This document shows, one piece after another, positions 16,045 through 26,065 of a DNA stretch of 64,000 bases. The notes below the pieces were generated by a model. That model did not search any database. It was not told the DNA's origin and saw only the letters and a list, made by a program, of their open reading frames with translations. The position numbers and the translations under genes are program-made. This stretch comes from JAHIQC01 sp964565645 (lineage in GTDB: Bacteria; Actinomycetota; Coriobacteriia; Anaerosomatales; JAHIQC01): positions 62,001 through 126,000 of the forward strand of contig CAZMFQ010000002.1 in the NCBI GenBank assembly GCA_964565645.1. The letters run 5' to 3'. Every line of letters starts with the position of its first letter. The first letter of the stretch is position 1.

Positions 16045-16941
16045 CTACTCGGCCGCCGCAGCGGTCTCGCCGAGCACGAAACGCTCGAACCGGACGACCT
16101 CGACGGTGGTGCCGAGCTCCTTGGCGACCGCGTCGAGATACTGGCGGATCGTCTGGTCCGGGTCCTTGACGAAGTCCTGCTCCAGGAGCGCGACCTCCTT
16201 GAAGAACTTCTCGAGGCGACCCTCGGCGATCTTGACCTGGATGGGCTCGGGCTTGCCGGACTCGGCCGCCTGCGCCTTGTAGATCTCCAGCTCGTGGTCG
16301 ACGATGCCCTGGTCGATCTTCTCGCGGCTGACCGCGTAGGGAGCGGCAGCGGCGATCTGCATCGCCAGGTCCTTGCCCAGCAGCGCGAACGCGTCGCTGT
16401 CGGCGGCCTCGGCGGTACCCGCCGCAACCTCGACCATGACGCCGATGTTGCCGACGCCGTGGATGTACACGGTTATGGTGCCGTTGTCGGAACCGAGCTC
16501 GTAGCGCGAGAAGCGCGCGACGCCCATGTTCTCGCCCACCTTGCCCACGAACGCGCCGAGCACGGCCTCGAAGTTCTCGGGGCCACCGGCGTAAGGCTTG
16601 GCCATCAGATCGGCCACGTCCGCCGGCGCAGAGGCCGCGACGTTGGCGGCGACGTCGGCCACGAACGCCTTGAAGTCGGCGTTGCGCGCGACGAAGTCGG
16701 TCTCGCAGTTGACCTCGACGAGCACGCCGACCTTCGAGCCGCACTCGACGTGGCCGCCGATGATGCCCTCGTTGGTCGCGCGGCCGGCCTTCTTGGCCAG
16801 GGCGGCGAGGCCCTTGGTGCGCAGGATGTCGACAGCGGCGTCTATGTCACCGTCGGCGTCCACGAGCGCCTTCTTGCAGTCCATCATGCCCGCGCCTGTC
16901 GTCTCGCGCAGGTCCTTGACCATCTTCGCAGTGATCTCCAT
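16045..16941 (-). CDS. tsf: Elongation factor Ts
   Basis: This factor exchanges GDP for GTP on EF-Tu. The product is 298 residues. The N-terminal UBA-like module contains VKDLRETTGAGMMDCKKAL. The core has NCETDFVARNADF, the part that contacts EF-Tu. The C-terminal module and its dimerisation region follow. The ATG at 16941 has GGGAGG upstream (GGGAGGTTTCCGCTATG). It follows rpsB by 59 bases and shares its promoter. Confidence 0.98.
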   Translation of the reverse strand: MEITAKMVKDLRETTGAGMMDCKKALVDADGDIDAAVDILRTKGLAALAKKAGRATNEGIIGGHVECGSKVGVLVEVNCETDFVARNADFKAFVADVAANVAASAPADVADLMAKPYAGGPENFEAVLGAFVGKVGENMGVARFSRYELGSDNGTITVYIHGVGNIGVMVEVAAGTAEAADSDAFALLGKDLAMQIAAAAPYAVSREKIDQGIVDHELEIYKAQAAESGKPEPIQVKIAEGRLEKFFKEVALLEQDFVKDPDQTIRQYLDAVAKELGTTVEVVRFERFVLGETAAAAE

Positions 16942-17000
16942 AGCGGAAACCTCCCGTGTGTCTGAAAACGAACGGTTCTGGATGTGAGAGGTGTGGGTGC

Positions 17001-17858
<858 letters not shown>

Positions 17859-17987
17859 GGTGGTACCTCCTGTTTTCGGTTCTACTTCCGCCTGCGTCAT
17901 CTCCCGGGATACAGCGACCCTCGGCCTATTGGGCTTCGGGCACCTCGCTGTGGGATCAGCAGACGTGCTGGATTAGAGAGCCCGCGT

Positions 17988-18017
17988 AGTGTATCACACG
18001 GCTCCGGGCGTTTCCAA
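17988..18017 (-). promoter_or_regulatory. Promoter of the rpsB-tsf operon
   Basis: On the minus strand TTGGAA is followed after 18 bases by TACACT. It lies about 130 bases before the S2 start, leaving a leader (17859-17987) long enough for autoregulation by S2, a common feature of rpsB operons. I see no T-run terminator in it. Confidence 0.65.
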
Positions 18018-18038
18018 CGGATTCCGAGGAGGGTGCGG

Positions 18039-18626
18039 CTAGTACTCTTTGCCGCACATCGGGCAGATGAGATGCGCGTCGTACCAGCCGTCGCGATCGG
18101 GCTTGGCGAGCAGTTCGAGCGAGAGCTCGACCTGGCAGGCGGTGCACCAGAACCGCTGCGGAAGAGCGGCGTCGGTCACGAAGCGGTCCGCATCTCCCTC
18201 GCGGTCCCTCAGGATGAGGCGGTACCCCGAGCGGGTCGCCTGCCCGCCCGCAAGCGACTCGAGCGTGAGCCTGATCTTGTCGGCCACATCGGCGGGGCGC
18301 GCCTCGTTCTTGACGAGGTAATCAACCGCGCCCATCGCGAGTCCACGTTCGACATCGGACTCCTGGCCGAGGTTGGACAGGATGATCACCGGGATGTCGC
18401 GGGTGCGCGGATCGGCCTTCATGGCCTCGAGGGCCTCGATGCCGCTCATCCTCGGCATGATGAGGTCAAGGAGCACGAGGTCGACCTTGTTCGCGCGCAG
18501 GAGGTTCAGGGCCTCGAGGCCGTCGCCGGCGGAGAGCACGCCGTAGCCGTCCTGCGCAAGCTTGTCGGAGTAGATGCGCCGGAGCAGTTCGGTGTCTTCG
18601 ACGACCAGGATCGTGCGTTCGCTCAT
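18039..18626 (-). CDS. Response regulator receiver protein with a C-terminal zinc ribbon
   Basis: The product is 195 residues. Residues 1-125 form a receiver domain with acidic pocket EDTE at 10-13, phosphoacceptor D54 in LLDLIMPRMSG and K106. There is no DNA-binding or enzymatic output domain. Instead, after a linker, the tail has CTAC (161, 164) and CPMC (188, 191), a four-cysteine zinc ribbon. It could act by protein contact, like CheY-type regulators, with the ribbon as docking or nucleic-acid contact. It follows the WhiG/FliA-type sigma gene by 50 bases; no histidine kinase is nearby. Function is not assigned. Confidence 0.88.
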   Translation of the reverse strand: MSERTILVVEDTELLRRIYSDKLAQDGYGVLSAGDGLEALNLLRANKVDLVLLDLIMPRMSGIEALEAMKADPRTRDIPVIILSNLGQESDVERGLAMGAVDYLVKNEARPADVADKIRLTLESLAGGQATRSGYRLILRDREGDADRFVTDAALPQRFWCTACQVELSLELLAKPDRDGWYDAHLICPMCGKEY

Positions 18627-18679
18627 TGTCTTGTGCCCCCCGGTTCCCGTACACGTGGGTGGATCCGTGCGGTTCGATC

Positions 18680-19462
18680 CTACCCTGAGAAGCCCTGCGC
18701 CGCATGCAGGCGGGCCCGAAGCCTCAGGACCGCCTTGGTGTGCAGCTGGCTGATCCTGGACTCGGTGACCCCCAGGACCTGCCCGATCTCCTTGAGGGTC
18801 AGCCCCTCGTAGTAGTACAGCGCGATGACGATGCGCTCGCGCTCCGGGAGCCGCTCGATGGCCGAGGCGAGGATGTCTTTGACTTCCTCGCTCTCGAACA
18901 GTGCGACCGGGTCCTCGGCGGTCTCGTCCTCGATGGTGCTCATGACGTTGGAGCGATCGTCCCTGTCGCCGCCGACCCAGAGCTCTTCGAAGGACACGAC
19001 CGAGGTATACGACAGTTTGGTGAAGATCCCCTGCAGTTCGCGGCCGGAGATCCCCATCTCCTTGGCGACCTCGGTGTCGGTCGGAACGCGCTTGAGCGAG
19101 CCTTCGAGCCGGACGTAGGCCTGCTCGACCTCGCGGGCGCGGGCGCGCACCGACCGGGGGACCCAGTCCATGGCGCGCAGCTCGTCGATGATCGCGCCCT
19201 TGATGCGCGCGATCGCGTAGGTCTCGAACTTGATGCCGCGCTCGGGGTCGTACTTCTCGATCGCGTCGATCAGCCCGAAGATCCCGTAACTGATGAGGTC
19301 GGCCGTGTCGATGGTCTGCGGAAGACTCGACGACAGGCGCCCTGCAACATACTTCACGAGCGGCGAGTAGTTGAGGATCAACGTCTCGCGCGCATCGCCG
19401 TCACCGGTGTCTTTGAACTCTGCCCAAAGGGCGGAAATGTCCGTCCGTGGGTCAGTCCTCAT
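18680..19462 (-). CDS. whiG: Sigma factor of the FliA/WhiG (sigma-28) type
   Basis: This alternative sigma factor has region 2 (YSPLVKYVAGRL, TADLISYGIFGLIDAI, FETYAIARIKGAIIDELR), then DWVPRSVR at the region 2/3 border characteristic of the FliA/WhiG group, and region 4 with LTLKEIGQVLGVTESRISQ. The product is 260 residues. FliA controls flagellar and chemotaxis genes; WhiG controls sporulation in Streptomyces. Which applies here cannot be said from this window, which has no flagellar genes. It lies between xerC and the receiver protein. The ATG at 19462 has GGGGC upstream. Confidence 0.92.
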   Translation of the reverse strand: MRTDPRTDISALWAEFKDTGDGDARETLILNYSPLVKYVAGRLSSSLPQTIDTADLISYGIFGLIDAIEKYDPERGIKFETYAIARIKGAIIDELRAMDWVPRSVRARAREVEQAYVRLEGSLKRVPTDTEVAKEMGISGRELQGIFTKLSYTSVVSFEELWVGGDRDDRSNVMSTIEDETAEDPVALFESEEVKDILASAIERLPERERIVIALYYYEGLTLKEIGQVLGVTESRISQLHTKAVLRLRARLHAAQGFSG

Positions 19463-19491
19463 GTATTGCCCCTTTGGCGCGGCACCGAGAT

Positions 19492-20394
19492 TCAGGCGCG
19501 CGGGTGCGCGTCCTTGTGTACGTCCTTGAGCCGCCGCTTGCCGACGTGAGTATAAATCTGGGTAGTGGACAGCGCAACGTGACCGAGGAGTTCCTGCACC
19601 GTACGCAGGTCGGCGCCGGCCTCCACGAGGTGCGTCGCGAAGGTGTGCCGAAGACTGTGCGGCGATATCGAGAGCGCTCCCCCGACCTGCTCGAGATAGC
19701 GCTTCATGAGCAGACGGACCGAATCGGCGGACAGCCGGTTTCCGCGGGTCGAGAGGAACAACGCGTCCTCGGCACGCTTGGCCAGGAGAGGCCGACCCGC
19801 ACGTACGTACTCGGTGAGCGCGGCGACCGCGGCGCGGTGCACCGGGACGATGCGTTCCTTGGAGCCCTTCCCCATCACGCGGAGCTGGCCCTGGGCGAGG
19901 TCGGTGTCCCCCAGGTCGAGTCCCACGAGTTCGCTCACACGGATCCCGCTTGCGTAGAGCACCTCAAGGACGGCCCGGTCCCTCAGTCCCGCCGGCGTGG
20001 CGAGATCGGGGGCGTCGAGCAGGGCCGCGAGTGTGTCGTTCGGGACCGTCTTTGGCAGCCGGGAGGGCAGCTTGGGCGCCGAGAGGATCGAGGCGGGGTC
20101 GGACTCGACGATCCCCTGTTCCGTCAGATAGCTGAACAGGCTGCGCACCGCGGCGAGCCGACGGGCGATGGTTCGGCGTGCGTAGCGGGCGCGGTCGAGT
20201 TCCGCCAGATACATGCGCAACTGCCGGTGCGACAACCGGACCGGGTCGACGTCGGCCCGTGTCGCCCAGTCGAGATACGCACGCAGGTCCGACGAGTACG
20301 CCCTGACCGTGTGCGGCGAGTACCCACGCACCTTCTCCAGATCGCCGAGGAACCGTGCAACGAGATCCTCGGCTTCGTGCATATCCCGGCTCAT
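19492..20394 (-). CDS. xerC: Tyrosine recombinase XerC/XerD family
   Basis: The product is 300 residues, usual for chromosome-dimer-resolving Xer enzymes. The N-terminal SAM-like core-binding domain (FLGDLEKVRGYSPHTVRAY) precedes the catalytic domain with Arg in YASGIRVSELVGL, Lys in VMGKGSKERIVP, HSLRHTFATHLVEAG and GHVALSTTQIYTHVG, whose Tyr is the nucleophile. The ATG at 20394 overlaps the trmFO stop (ATGA). The trmFO-xer order is common. It lacks the extra helix that marks integron integrases, so it is not the missing integrase of the cassette array. Confidence 0.94.
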   Translation of the reverse strand: MSRDMHEAEDLVARFLGDLEKVRGYSPHTVRAYSSDLRAYLDWATRADVDPVRLSHRQLRMYLAELDRARYARRTIARRLAAVRSLFSYLTEQGIVESDPASILSAPKLPSRLPKTVPNDTLAALLDAPDLATPAGLRDRAVLEVLYASGIRVSELVGLDLGDTDLAQGQLRVMGKGSKERIVPVHRAAVAALTEYVRAGRPLLAKRAEDALFLSTRGNRLSADSVRLLMKRYLEQVGGALSISPHSLRHTFATHLVEAGADLRTVQELLGHVALSTTQIYTHVGKRRLKDVHKDAHPRA

Positions 20395-21788
20395 GAGGAG
20401 CGCTCCTGGGAGAAGAGCGGATGCCCGGAGACGGCCGCGGCGGTCGCGTCCAGCGCCCGGGCCGCGTACGCGGCGTAGCGCTCCTTCTTGCCTTTGACGC
20501 GAGTGGGAAGCGGCTCGATGATCCCCCAGTTCACGTGCATGGGCTGGTAGTGCTTGGTCTCGGGGTTGGTCGCATAGCCGACGAGCGCGCCGAGCGCTGA
20601 TCGCTCCGGCATGACGAAGGGTTCGGTGCCGAACTCCTCGGCGGCGAAACCGAGGGCAGCGAGCACCCCCGTTGCGACGGCCTCGAGGTAGCCCTCTGTG
20701 CCCGTGAGCTGCCCGGCGATGCGTACGCGCGGGTGCCCGTGCAGGCGCAGGGTGCGGTCGAGCAGACGCGGTGCGTCGATGAAGGTGTTGCGGTGCATCA
20801 CGCCGTGGCGCGCGAACTCGGCGTTCTCGAGCCCAGGGATCATGCGGAACACGCGCTCCTGCTCCCCGAAGAGAAGGTTGGTCTGGAAACCCACGAGGTT
20901 GTAGGCCGTGCACGCCGCGTTCTCAGTGCGCAGCTGGACGACCGCCCATGGGCGCTCGCCGGTGCGTGGGTCGGCCAGACCGACCGGCTTGAGAGGACCG
21001 AAGCGCAGCGCATCGTGACCGGTCCGGGCGATCTCCTCGACCGGCTGGCAGGCCGAGAACAGCTCGCGGCGCTCGAAATCCTTGGCATGCACGCGGTGCG
21101 CCTCGAGCAGAGCGGCGATGAAAGCCTCGTACTCGTCGCGGTCCATCGGGCAGTTGAGGTAGTCGTCCCCACCGCCCTTGCCGTAGCGCGAGGCGGCGAA
21201 CACGATCTCCCGGTCGATGGAGCCGGCCTCGACGATCGGCGCTGCGGCGTCGTAGAACGAGAGCCGGGACTCGCCGACGAGCGCGGAGAGCGCCGGTTCG
21301 ATCGCGGGACTCGAGAGCGGACCGGTCGCGAGGATGACGCGGCCGTCCGGGAGCTCGGAGACCTCCTCACGCACGAGTGTGATCAGCGGGTGCCCCTCGA
21401 TACGGGCGGTGACGGCGGCGGCGAAGCGTCCGCGGTCGACCGCCAGCGCTCCACCTGCGGGCACGGCTGTCTCGCGGGCGACCTCGAGCACCATCGAGCC
21501 CAAGATCTGAAGCTCGCGCTTTAGCTCTCCGGCGGCGGTGACCGGGTCGTCGCTCTTGAAGGAGTTCGAGCACACGAGTTCAGCAAGGTCTCCGCCGTGA
21601 TGCGCCGGGCTGGGCACCTGCGGCCGCATCTCGTACAGCCGCACGGGGATGCCCCTGGTCGCGAGCTGCCAGGCGGCCTCAGAACCAGCAAGGCCGCCGC
21701 CCACGACGTGGACCGCCGCGCACGACCGGGAGGCCTCGGGCGTCGGGTCCGTCTCTATGTCTGGATGCATGTCCGTGTTCGTCTCCAT
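20391..21788 (-). CDS. trmFO: tRNA (uracil-5-)-methyltransferase, folate/FAD type
   Basis: This enzyme makes m5U54 in tRNA with methylene-tetrahydrofolate and FAD. The N-terminal FAD loop is VHVVGGGLAGSEAAWQLA; ELVCSNSFKSDDP and NAACTAYNLVGFQTNL are family blocks. The product is 465 residues from ATG 21788. The start is not certain: ATG codons at 21806 and 21770 are possible and none has a good ribosome site. The gene follows dprA by about 45 bases and overlaps xerC. Confidence 0.93.
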   Translation of the reverse strand: METNTDMHPDIETDPTPEASRSCAAVHVVGGGLAGSEAAWQLATRGIPVRLYEMRPQVPSPAHHGGDLAELVCSNSFKSDDPVTAAGELKRELQILGSMVLEVARETAVPAGGALAVDRGRFAAAVTARIEGHPLITLVREEVSELPDGRVILATGPLSSPAIEPALSALVGESRLSFYDAAAPIVEAGSIDREIVFAASRYGKGGGDDYLNCPMDRDEYEAFIAALLEAHRVHAKDFERRELFSACQPVEEIARTGHDALRFGPLKPVGLADPRTGERPWAVVQLRTENAACTAYNLVGFQTNLLFGEQERVFRMIPGLENAEFARHGVMHRNTFIDAPRLLDRTLRLHGHPRVRIAGQLTGTEGYLEAVATGVLAALGFAAEEFGTEPFVMPERSALGALVGYATNPETKHYQPMHVNWGIIEPLPTRVKGKKERYAAYAARALDATAAAVSGHPLFSQERSS

Positions 21789-21832
21789 CGCCGGACGATT
21801 GTACATCGGCACGCGTACGACGGAGCGTCTCA

Positions 21833-22753
21833 TCACTGCTCGGAAACGGCGCCACCTCCCCTGCGGTCGGACATGTGCGCGGATGTCAGAGGGACGTGTC
21901 CGTAACGCCCGTCGGGATACCGCCGCACCCGTCCGGAGGACTCGAGCTCGGACAACCTCACAGCGACGGTGACGATGTCGATGCCGAGGCCGCACGAGAT
22001 GTCGTCCGGGCGCATCGGGTTCGCCGCGAGAGCTGCGAGGAGCTCGTCTCGCTCCTCCTGCGCTGCCGGTCCGCTCTCGCCCGCCGCATCGACTCCCAGC
22101 AGCGTGGCCAGGTCCGAGACCTCGGTCACGGGGCTCGCACCCTGGATGATGAGGCGGTTGGCTCCCCGGCATTCCGGCGCGAAGATCGAACCGGGCACGG
22201 CCCACACCTCGCGGCCCTCGTTGAGTGCGCAGTCGGCGGTCAGGAACGTCCCGCTGGGAACGGCTGCCTCGACCACGAGCACCGCGTGTGCGAGGCCCGC
22301 GATGATGCGGTTGCGCCTGGCGAACGCCCAGCGGGCGGGATGCGCGCCCCAGGGAAGCTCCGATATTACGCATCCCCGCGTCCGGATCACCTCCAGCAGG
22401 CCATGTGCGCCCCGTGGGTAGTCGATATCCGCGCCGCAGCCCAGTACCGCCACTGTGGGTCCCTCGGCTGTCAGAGCGGCTCTGTGGGCCTCCTGGTCGC
22501 AGCCGATGGCCGCACCACTGACGATGATCTCGCCACGCGCCGCTGCCCAGCCCGCGAACATGCGCGCCGCCGCTCGACCGTACGGCGTGGACCTGCGCGC
22601 TCCGATGACCGCGAGCCCCGGACGGAGCAGAGAGCGGTTCCCGAATCCGTACAGGCGTTTCGGGGGATCCGAGATGCCCGCCAGGCACGCGGGGTATCCC
22701 GGTTCCCCCAGCCCGAGTTCCCAGCCCCCGGCAGGGCATGTGGGCGGGTTCAT
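21833..22753 (-). CDS. dprA: DNA processing protein DprA
   Basis: This protein loads RecA onto incoming single-stranded DNA during natural transformation. The product is 306 residues from ATG 22753, overlapping the comM stop (ATGA). The Rossmann-like core shows AVIGARRSTPYG, IIVSGAAIGCDQEAHRAAL, FARRNRIIAGLAHAVLVVEA and SGTFLTADCALNEGREVWAVPG. The last 60 residues form the DprA winged helix (DDISCGLGIDIVTVAVRLSE). Together with comM next door it suggests a transformation-related role, though both genes are widespread. Confidence 0.95.
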   Translation of the reverse strand: MNPPTCPAGGWELGLGEPGYPACLAGISDPPKRLYGFGNRSLLRPGLAVIGARRSTPYGRAAARMFAGWAAARGEIIVSGAAIGCDQEAHRAALTAEGPTVAVLGCGADIDYPRGAHGLLEVIRTRGCVISELPWGAHPARWAFARRNRIIAGLAHAVLVVEAAVPSGTFLTADCALNEGREVWAVPGSIFAPECRGANRLIIQGASPVTEVSDLATLLGVDAAGESGPAAQEERDELLAALAANPMRPDDISCGLGIDIVTVAVRLSELESSGRVRRYPDGRYGHVPLTSAHMSDRRGGGAVSEQ

Positions 22754-24246
22754 GACGCCTCCATCTCGCGCAGCGCCATCGCCTGCATGATGTGCGCTGC
22801 CTCGACCCGGTCCGCACCCGCCAGATCCGCGATCGTGCGGCTCACCCGCATGAGCCGGGTGACGCCGCGCCCCGAGAGATGTCGCAGCCGGGCCACATCC
22901 GACAGCGCGTGCGTCGCCGCGGGGCCCATCCGGCAGGCTGCGACGAGGGTAGCGCCCGCAAGTCCGGCCGCCACGACCCCGTCCCGCTCCATTGCGCGCT
23001 CCCGGGCCCCGAGCACCCTGGTGCGAACGTGGGCGGTCGACTCGCCTGCCTCGCCGCGGGCGATCCGGTCGGGATCGATGCGGTCCACACGCAGATGGAT
23101 GTCGATGCGATCGTGCAGCGGTCCGCCGATGCGTGTCCGGTAACGAGCGATCACCGCCTGCGGGCACGTGCACTTCCTGACCGCGTCACCGTCGAACCCG
23201 CATGGGCAGGGGTTCGCCGCTCCGACGAGTGCGAACCGGGCCGGATACGATATCCGCCCCTCGGCTCGGACGAGGACCACCCGCCCGTCCTCCATCGGCT
23301 GGCGCAGCGCCTGAAGAGCAGCAGGGCCGAACTCGGGCATCTCGTCCAGGAACAGCACCCCGGTATGCGCAAGACTCACCTCGCCCGGACGCGGGGGGAC
23401 TCCGCCGCCCACGAGCCCGGCCACCGATGAGGAGTGGTGCGGGGCGCGAAAGGGACGCACACCGGCCAGTGCCTCACTCTCCTCGAGACCTGCGACGGAG
23501 TGCACGAGCGCCGCTTCGAGACACTCATCGGCATCGAGCGGAGGCAGCAGCGGCCCGAGACGCCGCGCGAGCATCGTCTTGCCGGAGCCCGGGGGCCCGA
23601 CCATGAGCATGTTGTGACCACCGGCAGCGGCTATCTCGAGCGCCCGCTTCGCAGACTCCTGACCGGTCACCTCGGCGAGGTCGGGCACGTCGACCATCGC
23701 GCGTGTCCGCTCGATGACCCTTCCTGCATGCCGCTCCCCTGTCAGTATCTCGCGCAGGACGTCCACACCGTGGACCCGCAACCCGGGGATCGCATGCAAC
23801 TGCCCGATCGAATCGGCCGATGCCACCAGGTCCGAACCGGAGTCCCTCGCCGCGAGGCCGTGCGCCAACAGACCCGGCACCGGTCTGACGGCTCCCGTCA
23901 GCGACAGCTCGCCGACGAGCATAGAGCCCTCGACCGCGCTGTGCGGCACCTGCCGCGTGGCCACGAGCACACCTGCGGCGATCGGCAGATCGAATCCCGT
24001 GCCGTGTTTGCGCAGCGGCGCCGGCGCGAGATTGACCACGACCCGTGCGTTCGGGAACTCGAAGCCCTGGGACCGGATCGCGGAACGTACCCGCTCGCGA
24101 GCCTCCATCACCGCGGTGTCGCCGAGCCCGACGATGCTGAACGACGGGAGCCCGGAGCCGACGTCCACCTGCACGTCCACCGGCACGGCGCGGGTGCCGA
24201 CCAGCGTGCCGGTCGGGATCGATGCATGACCCGAAGGAAGGCTCAT
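22750..24246 (-). CDS. comM: ComM/YifB family AAA+ ATPase (Mg-chelatase-like)
   Basis: ComM is a hexameric branch-migration helicase that extends integration of transforming DNA. The product is 498 residues. The N-terminal ribosomal-S5-like region (VDVQVDVGSGLPSFSIVGLG) precedes the AAA+ core with Walker A VGPPGSGKTMLARRL, Walker B VLFLDEMPEF and a cysteine cluster ANPCPCGFDGDAVRKCTCP. The ATG at 24246 overlaps the yraN stop. It is in the order yraN-comM-dprA, conserved in many bacteria. Confidence 0.95.
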   Translation of the reverse strand: MSLPSGHASIPTGTLVGTRAVPVDVQVDVGSGLPSFSIVGLGDTAVMEARERVRSAIRSQGFEFPNARVVVNLAPAPLRKHGTGFDLPIAAGVLVATRQVPHSAVEGSMLVGELSLTGAVRPVPGLLAHGLAARDSGSDLVASADSIGQLHAIPGLRVHGVDVLREILTGERHAGRVIERTRAMVDVPDLAEVTGQESAKRALEIAAAGGHNMLMVGPPGSGKTMLARRLGPLLPPLDADECLEAALVHSVAGLEESEALAGVRPFRAPHHSSSVAGLVGGGVPPRPGEVSLAHTGVLFLDEMPEFGPAALQALRQPMEDGRVVLVRAEGRISYPARFALVGAANPCPCGFDGDAVRKCTCPQAVIARYRTRIGGPLHDRIDIHLRVDRIDPDRIARGEAGESTAHVRTRVLGARERAMERDGVVAAGLAGATLVAACRMGPAATHALSDVARLRHLSGRGVTRLMRVSRTIADLAGADRVEAAHIMQAMALREMEAS

Positions 24247-24602
24247 GCCGTGAACGCCCCGCGATGGTGCCGAAGCAGGGCCCGGTCCTCGGCTATTGGC
24301 CGAATGGCCACGACGTCGAAGCGGATCTCGTCAGGCGTCACGCCCGCATGCTTGATGTATGCCTCGGCCAACCGCACTAGTCTGCGCTGCTTGGTCGGCG
24401 ACACCGCCTCCTCGGGCGTGCCCGCGCTCGTCACCCTCCGGGTCTTGACCTCGACGAGCACGAGCGCGCCTCCGTCGAGCGCCACGATGTCGATCTCGCC
24501 CGCCTTGCAGCGCCAGTTGCGCTCCACGACGGTCATGCCCACGCGTTCGAGATACGCGGCGGCCGCCGCCTCCCCGCGGGCTCCGATGTTCTCCTCGGCC
24601 AT
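24243..24602 (-). CDS. yraN: YraN family (UPF0102) nuclease-like protein
   Basis: The product is 119 residues, the normal length. The fold is endonuclease-like: RGEAAAAAYLERVGMTVVERNWRC, then GEIDIVALDGGALVLVEVKTR, which gives the D-x(n)-E-x-K pattern. Its role is not established; it is often found between rnhB and comM as here. The ATG has GGGGAG upstream. The 100 bases between it and rnhB hold a TATAGC box at about 24660 without a clear -35. Confidence 0.92.
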   Translation of the reverse strand: MAEENIGARGEAAAAAYLERVGMTVVERNWRCKAGEIDIVALDGGALVLVEVKTRRVTSAGTPEEAVSPTKQRRLVRLAEAYIKHAGVTPDEIRFDVVAIRPIAEDRALLRHHRGAFTA

Positions 24603-24702
24603 GATCTCCCCTATCTCTTGGACAGGGTCGGAGCATGGACCACGGGTGGTGAGCGGAAGCTATACCGGCTCCAAACCGCCTGCTCGTGGCTTCGGAACGG
24701 CC

Positions 24703-25482
24703 TCAGAACAGCGGCATCGTGCCGGTACACGGGCCGAACGAACGGCGGTGGATCTCGGTGGGGCCCATCCGGTCGATCGCATCCATGTGCTCGCGGGTGC
24801 CGTACCCCTTGTTGATGAGGAAGCCGTAGCCGGGATAGACCTCGTCGTAGCCGCGCATGAGCGCGTCGCGGGTGACCTTGGCCACGATGGAGGCGGCGGC
24901 GATGGCGGCGACCTTGCGGTCACCCTTGACGATGGCCGTCTCCGGCACCGACAGGCCGATCGGCCGCCCATCGACGAGCGCGTGGTCCGCAGCGGGAGAC
25001 AGCCCCGCGAGCGCATCGTCCATCGCACGCCGCAGCGCCGCCGTCATACCAAGCGAATCGATGTGGTGCGCCTCGACATGCGTCACGCACAGGGTGACGG
25101 CGACGGCACGTATCTGCTCCGCCAGCTCCTCGCGACGCTCGGGTTTGAGCGCCTTGGAGTCGTCGAGTCCCACGATCCGCGCGCCGGGCGGCAGCACGAC
25201 CGCGCACACGGTCAGCGGACCGGCCAGAGCGCCGCGACCGACCTCGTCTATCCCCGCGACGCACGCGCACCCTTTCGCCCTCAGCTCGGCCTCGGCACGC
25301 TCGAGAGCTTCGAGGCGTCGTTCCTCGGCATGTACACGCTCGAGGCGTTTGACCGCCGAGGAGACGAGGGCACGCACGCCCGCGCGCTCGTCGGCGGAGT
25401 GCACGGCTATGAGTCCGGGCAGCGCCTCGACGCTCGCCGAGGAGAGGATCGTGCGGATCTCGGTGACGCTTGTGCGTGTCAC
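24703..25482 (-). CDS. rnhB: Ribonuclease HII with N-terminal extension
   Basis: This enzyme cuts RNA in RNA/DNA hybrids, including single ribonucleotides in DNA. The product is 259 residues. The catalytic acidic residues are in VAGIDEVGRGALAGPL, and later in DHALVDG. Residues 1-70 are a helical extension (LERVHAEERRLEALERAEAE) found in many Gram-positive RNase HII. The start is a GTG at 25482; no strong ribosome site precedes it. Confidence 0.95.
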   Translation of the reverse strand: MTRTSVTEIRTILSSASVEALPGLIAVHSADERAGVRALVSSAVKRLERVHAEERRLEALERAEAELRAKGCACVAGIDEVGRGALAGPLTVCAVVLPPGARIVGLDDSKALKPERREELAEQIRAVAVTLCVTHVEAHHIDSLGMTAALRRAMDDALAGLSPAADHALVDGRPIGLSVPETAIVKGDRKVAAIAAASIVAKVTRDALMRGYDEVYPGYGFLINKGYGTREHMDAIDRMGPTEIHRRSFGPCTGTMPLF

Positions 25483-25582
25483 GGGCGGGGGTCCTGCCGA
25501 AAGGGTCGGTCATCGTCTCGGAGTATAGCAACGGCCCGCCAGGCGTGAGCCGGACGGGCCGTGTACGGTCGCTCGAGGCGTC

Positions 25583-25927
25583 CTAGTACTGCTTCTCCTT
25601 GAGACGGGCCTGCTTGCCGATCTTGTCCCGGAGGAAGTACAGCTTGCTGCGGCGGACCTTGCCGCGTCCCGCGATCTCGACCTTGACGATCTTGGGCGAG
25701 TGCACCGGGAAGGTACGCTCGACGCCGACGCCGAAGCTGATCTTGCGAACGGTGAAGGTCTCGCGGTTGCTCGCACCGTGACGGCGGATGAGGACGCCCT
25801 GGAAGATCTGGACGCGCTCGCGGTTACCCTCGACGACGCGGTAGTGGACCTTGACGTTGTCGCCGACCTGGAACGCCGGGTGATCGTCGCGGATCTGCTG
25901 CTGCTCTATGGCGCGGATGGTGTCCAT
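25583..25927 (-). CDS. rplS: 50S ribosomal protein L19
   Basis: This large-subunit protein lies at the subunit interface. The product is 114 residues from ATG 25927, the usual length; the frame continues upstream to 26032 but that part covers the promoter. MDTIRAIEQQQIRDDHPAFQ, VHYRVVEGNRERVQIFQGVL and RRSKLYFLRDKIGKQARLKE are standard. AGGAAC lies three bases before the ATG. It has its own promoter and sits between rnhB and lepB, downstream of trmD. Confidence 0.98.
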   Translation of the reverse strand: MDTIRAIEQQQIRDDHPAFQVGDNVKVHYRVVEGNRERVQIFQGVLIRRHGASNRETFTVRKISFGVGVERTFPVHSPKIVKVEIAGRGKVRRSKLYFLRDKIGKQARLKEKQY

Positions 25928-25999
25928 TGTGTTCCTTAGCTCCTGCGTAGATTCGTATCGTGGCCGTGGCGTTCGAGCCGCCTGACGGCGCGAGGAGAC

Positions 26000-26028
26000 A
26001 GTATAGACCAGGGTCGATTCCGAGGCAA
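26000..26028 (-). promoter_or_regulatory. Promoter of rplS
   Basis: On the minus strand TTGCCT is followed after 17 bases by TATACT, a near-ideal -10 box. The leader to the L19 start is about 70 bases. Confidence 0.75.
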
Positions 26029-26065
26029 ACACCTGCTGCGGTGCCGCTGAGGCCGCGTTCCGGAC

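Noticed and set aside
19492..20394. The Xer-type tyrosine recombinase as the missing integron integrase
   Set aside because: It is 300 residues, in the trmFO-xerC context, and lacks the extra helix region of IntI. It is 12 kb from the array.
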